Shown piece by piece: positions 1-5,469 of a stretch of 8,236 nucleotides of DNA; positions within the stretch are counted from its first letter, which is position 1, and each line of letters starts with the position of its first letter. The DNA is from Gemmatimonadota bacterium (GTDB lineage Bacteria; Gemmatimonadota; Gemmatimonadetes; Gemmatimonadales; GWC2-71-9). Location: assembly GCA_022573095.1 (NCBI GenBank), contig JACZUR010000089.1, forward strand, positions 1 through 8,236, in the 5' to 3' direction. A program made the translations under genes and the position numbers. The notes below the pieces were generated by a model. That model was not told the origin of the DNA. It saw only the letters and a list, made by a program, of their open reading frames with translations, and did not search any database.

Positions 1-44
1 ATGGAAAGGTATTCCCCAGTTTCTGCCTAAACGTACTGATGAAT

Positions 45-50
45 TATGAT
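45..50 (+). promoter_or_regulatory. Possible -10 box upstream of the TonB-dependent receptor
   Basis: TATGAT matches five of six positions of the TATAAT -10 consensus and would start transcription near 57, leaving a short leader that still contains the ribosome binding site at 61-68. No good -35 hexamer stands 16-18 nt upstream; the best is TTCTGC at 21-26. The true promoter or a leader element such as a riboswitch may lie before the window. Weak call. Confidence 0.2.
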
Positions 51-60
51 CACAATTTCT

Positions 61-68
61 GAGGAGGT
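61..68 (+). promoter_or_regulatory. Strong ribosome binding site that fixes the GTG start at 73
   Basis: GAGGAGGT is a near-perfect anti-16S match ending 4 nt before GTG at 73-75. It lies inside the longer open frame that begins with ATG at 46. It therefore argues that translation begins at 73 and not at 46, where no comparable ribosome binding site is visible. Confidence 0.75.
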
Positions 69-72
69 AACC

Positions 73-2058
73 GTGCGCAAATGTGCTTCAGCTCTTATGA
101 CTCTTGTCGCCCTTTTCGCAGCAGGCGAAGTGGCAGCACAGGAAATTCGCGATACCACAGCGTTGGATCCGATCGTGGTAACTGCAACGAGAGTCCCAAT
201 GCCTCTCAGTGTCGTTACAGCTCGGGTAACCATACTCTACGGAGATGAGCTGCGATCCGACGGAGTTGATTACCTCCTTGATGCACTAAAGAACGTGGCC
301 GGACTCACGATAGTACAAGTAGGCTCGTACGGGGGGACGACGGCGCTTTTTATGCGTGGCGGTGAGAGCGACTATGTCCAAGTTCTCATTGATGGAGTAC
401 CGGTGAACGAACCGGGCGGAAGCTACGACCTGTCCAATCTCACGCTTCATAATGTGGATAGGGTGGAGATAGTGCACGGTCCGGCGAGTGTGCTATACGG
501 ATCCGACGCTATTGCCGGCGTAATACAGGTGTTCACACGCGACGGCGGGGAGCAGCGCGCCGAGGCAAGTATTCGGGGGGGAACATTCGGCTCGGTGGAT
601 GCGACCGCCAGTGCTTCCGGAGGTGGCCAAGTCGGTAACTACTCGTTCTCGGTGAACAACTTTTCAAGCGACGGCTTCTTTACACGTGATGCCCTGGGCA
701 ACCGTTTCAACAACGACTATCGCAACACCGTTGCAAGCGGCCGGTTTACCATCCATCCCGACGGTGAGACCGCCGTCGCGATGAGCCTCCGTTACTCCGA
801 TAGCAAGTTTGTCTTTCCCACCGATGGGTCCGGTAACTTTGTTGACCTGAACTCGTTTAATCAGTCCAAGGTTACGACGTTAGGCCTGGACATCACGAGG
901 CAGCTTGCACCCCGGCTGGATGGACGTCTCCTGCTCGCGTCCAACAATATCGATGCAACCTTCGATGATTCTCCTGACAATGCCGCCGATACGCTTGGGT
1001 TTTTTGAATTTCGAAGCCTCGGCAACATCCGGAGACAGAGTGTGGACGCGAGATTGAACTATTACATATCCCCTGTGAGCGTGTTGACGGCCGGTTTCGA
1101 GATTGAAGGCCAGACGGAGCGTTCATTCAACGAATCGAACAGCGAGTTCGGTCCGTCAAACGGTTCGTTTGATGCGACGCGTGAGAACCGTGCCTATTAC
1201 GCTCAGGCAAGTGTGAACGTGACCGAGCGGGTTTCGGTGAATGCGGGCGTCAGGCTCGACGACAACGACGCGTTTGGCACGTTCGTTACGGCGCGGGGAG
1301 GGGTCGCGTTTCGTGTAACCCACGACACGAAACTGCGATCATCGATCGGCACAGGTTTTAAGGAACCGACGTTTTTCGAAACGTTCGCCCAGGGTTTCGC
1401 ACTGGGCAATCCTAATCTTGATCCCGAGGAATCCGTTAGCTGGGAGGTCGGAATCGAGCAGACGGTGTTTGACGGTTTGCTTAGAGTCTCGGGTACTTAT
1501 TTCGATCAGAAATTCAAGAACCTGATACAGTTTACGTTCGCTCCCGCAAATCCGGGCGACCCGAACTTCTTCAATGTTGCCCAAGCCGATGCATCGGGCC
1601 TAGAGTTGCAGGTTGCTACCAATCCTGTAGCCGGTCTCACGCTGAGCGGCGAACTTGCGGTCCTGAGTACAGAGGTGACTGACGCCGGATTCGATGCCGG
1701 CAATCGCGACGCCACGTTTGCTCAGGGCGAACGCCTGCTGCGCCGGCCCAAGACGGTGGTCTCCTTTAACGCCGCGTACAGGGTTCCGGGCACGGCGAAC
1801 GTTCACCTCGGCATCAACCACGTTGGGGACCGTATTGATCGGGATTTTTCTCTCTTCCCAGCGTCACGAGTTGTACTCGAGTCCTACACGACGGTAGAGA
1901 TTGCCGGAGAGGTTACACTGATACGCTCGACTTCGACCGGACCCAGCGTAACCGCCACTCTAAGAGTCGAGAATCTTCTTGATGAAACGTACCAGTCAGT
2001 CTTCGGTTTTCCAGCGCGAGGCAGAACTGTGTTCGGAGGTGTGCGCGTAGCGATGTAA
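73..2058 (+). CDS. TonB-dependent outer-membrane receptor, BtuB-like
   Basis: This is an outer-membrane active transporter: a 22-strand barrel closed by an N-terminal plug that takes up a scarce ligand (cobalamin, siderophore-iron or similar) with energy from TonB-ExbBD. From the GTG start it has 661 residues. A signal peptide covers about 1-22 (hydrophobic ALMTLVALFAAG, likely cleavage after VAA). A TonB box follows at 31-40 (LDPIVVTATR). The plug domain shows RGGESDYVQVLIDGVPVN (95-112), VEIVHGPASVLYGS (131-144) and AIAGVIQVFTR (146-156). The rest is barrel, with the family motifs GFKEPTFFETF and NPNLDPEESVSWEVG. The plug most resembles BtuB-type receptors, but the substrate cannot be read from sequence and no btu or siderophore genes are in view. 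The C-terminus ends VRVAM, not in the aromatic residue usual for barrel proteins. Family assignment is firm; the ligand is open. Confidence 0.93.
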   Translation: MRKCASALMTLVALFAAGEVAAQEIRDTTALDPIVVTATRVPMPLSVVTARVTILYGDELRSDGVDYLLDALKNVAGLTIVQVGSYGGTTALFMRGGESDYVQVLIDGVPVNEPGGSYDLSNLTLHNVDRVEIVHGPASVLYGSDAIAGVIQVFTRDGGEQRAEASIRGGTFGSVDATASASGGGQVGNYSFSVNNFSSDGFFTRDALGNRFNNDYRNTVASGRFTIHPDGETAVAMSLRYSDSKFVFPTDGSGNFVDLNSFNQSKVTTLGLDITRQLAPRLDGRLLLASNNIDATFDDSPDNAADTLGFFEFRSLGNIRRQSVDARLNYYISPVSVLTAGFEIEGQTERSFNESNSEFGPSNGSFDATRENRAYYAQASVNVTERVSVNAGVRLDDNDAFGTFVTARGGVAFRVTHDTKLRSSIGTGFKEPTFFETFAQGFALGNPNLDPEESVSWEVGIEQTVFDGLLRVSGTYFDQKFKNLIQFTFAPANPGDPNFFNVAQADASGLELQVATNPVAGLTLSGELAVLSTEVTDAGFDAGNRDATFAQGERLLRRPKTVVSFNAAYRVPGTANVHLGINHVGDRIDRDFSLFPASRVVLESYTTVEIAGEVTLIRSTSTGPSVTATLRVENLLDETYQSVFGFPARGRTVFGGVRVAM

Positions 2059-2067
2059 ATGGTGTGC

Positions 2068-2096
2068 CCGACAGGGGCCGTATCTGTTGTTATCTT
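2068..2096 (+). promoter_or_regulatory. Candidate promoter directly upstream of recO
   Basis: CCGACA (2068-2073, four of six TTGACA positions) is followed after 17 nt by TATCTT (2091-2096), which extends to TATCTTTG and fits the TAnnTTTG form of the Bacteroidetes -7 element. No TTTG-type -33 element is visible. Transcription would begin at about 2103-2105, on or just before the recO ATG, giving a leaderless message. Inference from motif spacing only. Confidence 0.3.
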
Positions 2097-2104
2097 TGAT
2101 CGAT

Positions 2105-2860
2105 ATGGCTCCTGTACACACTGCAGCGATCGTGCTCCATAGTATCCGCTACGGCGAGACATCCAAGATTGTAAGGCTTGCCACAAGGGAGTTGGGAATT
2201 CAAAGCGCCATCGCCAAAGGAGCGATGCGAGAGAAGAGCCGCTTTGGAGCAAAACTCCAAACTCTTAGCCAGGGGATGGCGCAGCTGTATGTGAAGAGCA
2301 CGCGCGAACTGCAAACCCTCGCTGAGTTTGAACCCACGAAACTGCGACGTGAATTGGCAACGGATATTACGAAGTACGCCGTCGCGGAGTCGCTGGCTGA
2401 GCTAATGCTGAGAGTGGCTCCAGCCGAAGCGAATACGGAGTTGTTCGATCAATTGGAAACAGATCTCGATGAGCTCGTGGCGATCGACACCGAACATCTG
2501 CAGGTTTCCGCACTGATGATACTTTGGAACGCGGTGAATGCTCTCGGTTTCACGCCAGCGCTAAAGCTTTGCGCACGCGATGGCCGAGAGCTTCCCTCCG
2601 GCAGCGTGGCGTTTTCTGTCGATGATGGTGGCTTCCTGTGCAAGCGATGTTCCCCCGGGAGGGGGGCCAGAACGTCGCGTCTGCCTGAGGAAGATAGAGT
2701 CCTGCTGGAGCAGCTCGTCGCCGGCGTCGGCGACCGATCTCAGAAGCTGTCTGCTAAGAGAAACGCTGCACACAAACGCTTGCTTGCGAGATTCGTTACC
2801 TGTCACCTTACAGAAGGCACTCCGCTCAAGGCCCTATCGTACTGGGAGAGCCTCGGTTGA
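2105..2860 (+). CDS. recO: DNA repair protein RecO
   Basis: RecO is a cytoplasmic recombination mediator of the RecFOR pathway. It binds SSB and RecR, anneals single strands and helps load RecA at gaps. The 251-residue product has the usual length. An N-terminal OB-fold opens with HTAAIVLHSIRYGETSKIV (5-23), the standard RecO start pattern. A helical domain follows, then a Cys-containing insert with C156, C179 and C182, then a C-terminal helix with HKRLLARFVTCHL (223-235). The zinc knuckle usual in RecO is CxxC...CxxC; here the second Cys position is Asp159 (CARD), so only three Cys remain. ATG 2105 was chosen because family homology begins there; TTG at 2087 or 2096 would add a few residues and has only a weak AGGGG (2073-2077) upstream. 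The gene lies 46 nt after the receptor gene and its stop overlaps the selB start. Confidence 0.9.
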   Translation: MAPVHTAAIVLHSIRYGETSKIVRLATRELGIQSAIAKGAMREKSRFGAKLQTLSQGMAQLYVKSTRELQTLAEFEPTKLRRELATDITKYAVAESLAELMLRVAPAEANTELFDQLETDLDELVAIDTEHLQVSALMILWNAVNALGFTPALKLCARDGRELPSGSVAFSVDDGGFLCKRCSPGRGARTSRLPEEDRVLLEQLVAGVGDRSQKLSAKRNAAHKRLLARFVTCHLTEGTPLKALSYWESLG

Positions 2861-4725
2861 GCATGCATTTCGTTATCGGCACGGCAGGACACGTCGATCA
2901 CGGTAAGACCGCGCTCGTCAAAGTTCTTACGGGCGTCGATACGGATCGGTGGAAGGAAGAAAAACGACGCGGTATCACGATTGACCTTGGCTTTGCTCCG
3001 CTGACGTTCGATGATGAAGTAAGCGCAAGTATAGTCGACGTTCCCGGGCACGAGCACTTCGTACGCAATATGGTGGCTGGTGCTACAGGAATTGACGTTG
3101 CGCTCCTGGTTATCGCCGCCGACGAAGGAATCATGCCGCAGACCCGAGAGCATCTGTCGATCCTCGAATTTCTCGGTGTCAAACGCGGTGTCGTCGCCGT
3201 AACCAAATCCGATCTCGTTGACGACGACTGGCTCGAATTGGTTTGCGCCGACACGGCGGAGTGGCTGCGGTCTTCTTCTCTGAACTGGAGCAAACCTGTG
3301 GCCGTCTCTGCCGAAACGGGCGCGGGGTTGGATGAACTCAAGGGGGCTTTGCGAAATGGCGGCGCTGGTACGGTGGAGCGCAGCGTCAGCGATCTTTTTC
3401 GCATGCCCATCGACCGGGTTTTCAGCGTTGCAGGAGCCGGAACCGTCGTCACGGGAACGGTGTGGAGTGGCCGGGCACGAGTTGGTGAAGAAGCCATCGT
3501 TCTTCCGGGGAGATACGGAGGAAGAGTAAGGAGCGTTGAGGTCCACGGATCCGCGGCAAAAGAGGCGCTGCCCGGGAAGCGAACGGCTGTCGCTGTCTCT
3601 GGGCTCGACAGGGAGCATGCCGCGCGCGGATCGGTCCTCGTCACCGACAAGTGCTGGTACGAAACAAAGGCCGTCGACGTGATGCTGACGCTTCTTCCCG
3701 ACGCGCGCACGCTGAACCAACGCTCGCGAGTACGCGTCCACTTCGGAACCTCCGAGATTATGGCGCGAGTCACTCCCGCCGCGGGCGGGATTGCACCCGG
3801 ATCGAGTGCCCCCGCACGACTCAGACTTGAGTCACCCGCCGTGCTTCGCTGGGGGGATCGGGGCGTTATCCGGAGTTATTCCCCGGTGTGTACAATCGGA
3901 GGCGCCGTCGTCTTTGATCCGGATCCCCCGATGCGTCCCCGGCGGCCTCAACATGCCGAGGCAAAGTGCGCTCTGAATCCGGGTGACCGGCTGGCTGGAT
4001 TTGTCGCTTCGCAACCGGGTGGGATCGCCGTGGGGAGTCTGCCGATCCGCTTGGGTCTTAGCCGCGCCGATGCTGAAGAACTCGAAGAGAATCCCCCTGA
4101 CGGTGTCGAGTATCTCGGCTCCACATTTCTGGATTCCCGACGTGTGAACCAGGTCACAGCGGTGGCGCTCGAGAAGTTGAATATTCACCATGAGTCGAAG
4201 CCCCTCGATCCCGGAATGGATCTGGAGGAGTTTCGGCGAGCGCTAGGCCTCGGCCCAGCCGGGGCCAGCTTGGTTGAGAGGCTGCGGTCGGAAGGTGACG
4301 TGGTGGTGGAGCAGGGTTTCGTGCGCGAGACGGGTTTCCGGGCAAGCCTCTCCGCCTCGCAGTCAGCGGCCAGAGAACCCCTGATGGCTGAATTGCAATC
4401 AGCAGGGTACCGGGGACTGACCTCCGCGGAACTTGAGAGCGTCATCGCGAACCAGGACTGGCGAGAAATTGCCGAATTTCTGGTCCGCGAGGGGTCGATG
4501 ACCCGGATCGGCAAGGACCGCTATTACAGCTCGGGAACGCTGCAACTGCTGATCAAAGAGGTCGAGGAGGAAATCGCCCTGCGTGGAGGTGTGGCTAGTC
4601 CCACTGAACTAAAGGGGCGACTGGGGGTGAGCCGAAAATTTCTGATCCCGCTGCTCGAATGGCTTGACGCTAAGGGAGTTACCGTGCGCGAAGGGGATTA
4701 CAGGAAGATCGGTGTGGGTGGGTGA
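2857..4725 (+). CDS. selB: Selenocysteine-specific translation elongation factor SelB
   Basis: SelB is a GTPase that replaces EF-Tu for Sec-tRNA(Sec) and delivers it to UGA codons marked by a SECIS hairpin in the mRNA. The 622-residue product has normal bacterial SelB length. The GTPase domain shows P-loop GHVDHGKT (11-18), switch I RRGITIDLGF (37-46, with the DLGF typical of SelB), DVPGH (61-65), TKSD (116-119) and SAETG (151-155). Domain II contains RVFSVAGAGTVVTGTVWSG (187-205). Domain III ends in YSPVCTIGGAVVFDP (341-355). The C-terminal part is the set of winged helices that bind SECIS RNA, ending with the signature LGVSRKFLIPLLEWLD (589-604). TTG 2857 overlaps the recO TGA and has GGGAG (2844-2848) 8 nt upstream. 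ATG 2863, two codons later, is an equally valid protein start with poorer spacing. Coupled translation with recO is likely. No selA, selD or tRNA-Sec gene is in the window. Confidence 0.95.
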   Translation: MSMHFVIGTAGHVDHGKTALVKVLTGVDTDRWKEEKRRGITIDLGFAPLTFDDEVSASIVDVPGHEHFVRNMVAGATGIDVALLVIAADEGIMPQTREHLSILEFLGVKRGVVAVTKSDLVDDDWLELVCADTAEWLRSSSLNWSKPVAVSAETGAGLDELKGALRNGGAGTVERSVSDLFRMPIDRVFSVAGAGTVVTGTVWSGRARVGEEAIVLPGRYGGRVRSVEVHGSAAKEALPGKRTAVAVSGLDREHAARGSVLVTDKCWYETKAVDVMLTLLPDARTLNQRSRVRVHFGTSEIMARVTPAAGGIAPGSSAPARLRLESPAVLRWGDRGVIRSYSPVCTIGGAVVFDPDPPMRPRRPQHAEAKCALNPGDRLAGFVASQPGGIAVGSLPIRLGLSRADAEELEENPPDGVEYLGSTFLDSRRVNQVTAVALEKLNIHHESKPLDPGMDLEEFRRALGLGPAGASLVERLRSEGDVVVEQGFVRETGFRASLSASQSAAREPLMAELQSAGYRGLTSAELESVIANQDWREIAEFLVREGSMTRIGKDRYYSSGTLQLLIKEVEEEIALRGGVASPTELKGRLGVSRKFLIPLLEWLDAKGVTVREGDYRKIGVGG

Positions 4726-4745
4726 AGCGAAGAGCGAGCGTACAG

Positions 4746-4775
4746 TTGACAAGGGTTGACCGGTTTCCTTACCTT
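4746..4775 (+). promoter_or_regulatory. Probable sigma-70-type promoter for the sorting-domain gene
   Basis: A perfect TTGACA (4746-4751) is followed by TACCTT (4770-4775) after 18 nt. TACCTT matches TATAAT at three positions and resembles the TATCTT before recO. A second TTGACC (4756-4761) partly repeats the -35 but has no -10 at the right distance. Transcription would start near 4782 and give a leader of about 65 nt before the ATG at 4848. No terminator is visible between selB and this element, so read-through from selB is also possible. Confidence 0.5.
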
Positions 4776-4836
4776 GAGTTGGCAGTTCGAGAAGTACCCG
4801 AACCAAGGAGAAAGCTAACGTAACTGTTTGTCAGAT

Positions 4837-4841
4837 AGGAG
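4837..4841 (+). promoter_or_regulatory. Ribosome binding site of the sorting-domain gene
   Basis: AGGAG stands 6 nt before ATG 4848. A second, better match (AAGGAGA, 4805-4811) lies too far upstream for this start and has no credible start codon of its own at proper distance. Confidence 0.65.
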
Positions 4842-4847
4842 CTTGAC

Positions 4848-5273
4848 ATGAAGTACATCGCCTGGGCGGTTCTATCGCTCGGGCTCCTTGTGGCGGTACC
4901 TGTCGCGCTGGAGGGGCAGCAAGAGACCAGTGGCGACGTCGAGCTCAGTCAAAACTATCCCAATCCGTTCAACTCCGAGACTACGATACCGTTTCGGTTG
5001 GGCGAGGATTGGTTTAAGGATGGTCATACACCGCTGGTTTCCATCAGAATTTACAACGTTCTGGCGCAGCTCGTGGCCATACCTTTCCTCCGAGGAACGG
5101 GGGAAGTGCTGGACGGAAGGCAGTTGGCCTGGAACGGATCCGGCCAGTTCGAGGCGCATTGGGATGGTAGGTACATGGGCACGAATCGAGAAGCCGCCTC
5201 TGGGGTCTACGTCTACCAGCTAATGGTCGATGGGGTTCGTGTCGTTTCACGTAGGATGTCGGTGATCAGGTGA
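4848..5273 (+). CDS. Small secreted protein made almost only of a T9SS/FlgD-like C-terminal sorting domain
   Basis: The 141-residue product begins with a Sec signal peptide (about 1-23, core WAVLSLGLLVAVPVAL, cleavage probably near EG-QQ). After about ten residues it enters a single beta-sandwich domain of the T9SS type A sorting / FlgD-Ig-like family: LSQNYPNPFNSETTIPF (33-49), VSIRIYNVLAQLV (64-76), HWDGR (104-108), ASGVYVYQL (117-125) and the closing RRMSVIR (135-141). In known T9SS proteins this domain sits at the C-terminus of a large cargo and directs export across the outer membrane and surface attachment. Here there is no room for cargo: the mature protein is about 118 residues and nearly all of it is the domain. 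It appears monocistronic, with its own promoter and a strong terminator. Family and secretion are well supported; the role of a cargo-free sorting domain is unknown. It could be a surface structural protein, a remnant of a larger gene, or a domain with another partner. Confidence 0.82.
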   Translation: MKYIAWAVLSLGLLVAVPVALEGQQETSGDVELSQNYPNPFNSETTIPFRLGEDWFKDGHTPLVSIRIYNVLAQLVAIPFLRGTGEVLDGRQLAWNGSGQFEAHWDGRYMGTNREAASGVYVYQLMVDGVRVVSRRMSVIR

Positions 5274-5305
5274 ATCGGCGAGAGCGATAGGAAACGCGAG
5301 ACTAA

Positions 5306-5338
5306 ACGGGCACGCTACAAGAGTGTGCCTGTTTTTTT
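5306..5338 (+). terminator. Rho-independent terminator after the sorting-domain gene
   Basis: An 11-bp stem (left arm 5306-5316, right arm 5322-5332, containing two G-U pairs) encloses a 5-nt loop (ACAAG) and runs into seven T residues (5332-5338). It lies 32 nt past the stop at 5273 and separates this transcription unit from clpB. Confidence 0.88.
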
Positions 5339-5348
5339 GACGCTATAT

Positions 5349-5363
5349 CTGCCAATATGGCAG
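5349..5363. promoter_or_regulatory. Perfect 6-bp inverted repeat upstream of clpB, possible operator
   Basis: CTGCCA-ATA-TGGCAG is an exact dyad with a 3-nt spacer, about 107 nt before the clpB start and just after the terminator. It is not followed by a T-run, so it is not a second terminator. It does not match CIRCE (HrcA) or HAIR (HspR) heat-shock operators. An operator for an unknown regulator is possible, and a chance dyad cannot be excluded. Confidence 0.3.
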
Positions 5364-5410
5364 TAATTGGTGGGTACGGTGCTTGCACTATTCGCTGGTG
5401 AGGAGTTCTC

Positions 5411-5440
5411 GGAACGTTACCTGGTCCTCTGAAGTCAAAA
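5411..5440 (+). promoter_or_regulatory. Candidate ECF/sigma-E-like promoter of clpB
   Basis: GGAACGT (5411-5417) resembles the -35 element GGAACTT recognised by sigma-E-type ECF factors. TCAAAA (5435-5440) resembles their TCAAA -10. The 17-nt gap is slightly long. Transcription would begin near 5445-5448, giving a leader of about 25 nt before ATG 5470. No sigma-32 promoter (CTTGAA / CCCCAT) or good sigma-70 pair is visible in the same region. Confidence 0.3.
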
Positions 5441-5469
5441 ATATCAATTTCACATACAATGAGCGATAA

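Noticed and set aside
1..30. Short frame ending in TAA at 28-30, possible tail of an upstream gene
   Set aside because: Ten codons at the window edge give no recognisable family; it may be a gene end or leader sequence and cannot be supported.
1..72. Cobalamin riboswitch upstream of the BtuB-like receptor
   Set aside because: No B12-box or other recognisable riboswitch core is present in the visible 72 nt; any such element would have to lie mostly outside the window.
3202..3213. Apparent defect in the SelB G4 motif (TKSD instead of NKxD)
   Set aside because: TKxD is normal for SelB proteins, so it is not a lesion.
2803..3773. Long open frames on the minus strand opposite selB (up to 312 codons)
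   Set aside because: They lie wholly opposite a clearly conserved SelB, have low-complexity Arg/Ser-rich translations with no recognisable domain, and are expected by-products of codon bias.
4726..4847. A tRNA-Sec gene or SECIS-like structure next to selB
   Set aside because: GTTCGAG at about 4785 recalls a T-loop, but no acceptor stem, anticodon arm or roughly 95-nt cloverleaf can be built on either strand.
4828..4850. Short leader peptide starting at TTG 4828 and ending on a TGA that overlaps the ATG at 4848
   Set aside because: It would have only seven codons, the AAGGAGA upstream is about 16 nt away, and nothing supports its translation.
5306..5332. CIRCE (HrcA) operator in the GGGCAC...GTGTGCC hairpin
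   Set aside because: The spacer is 5 nt instead of 9 and the arms do not match TTAGCACTC/GAGTGCTAA; the following T-run makes it a terminator.
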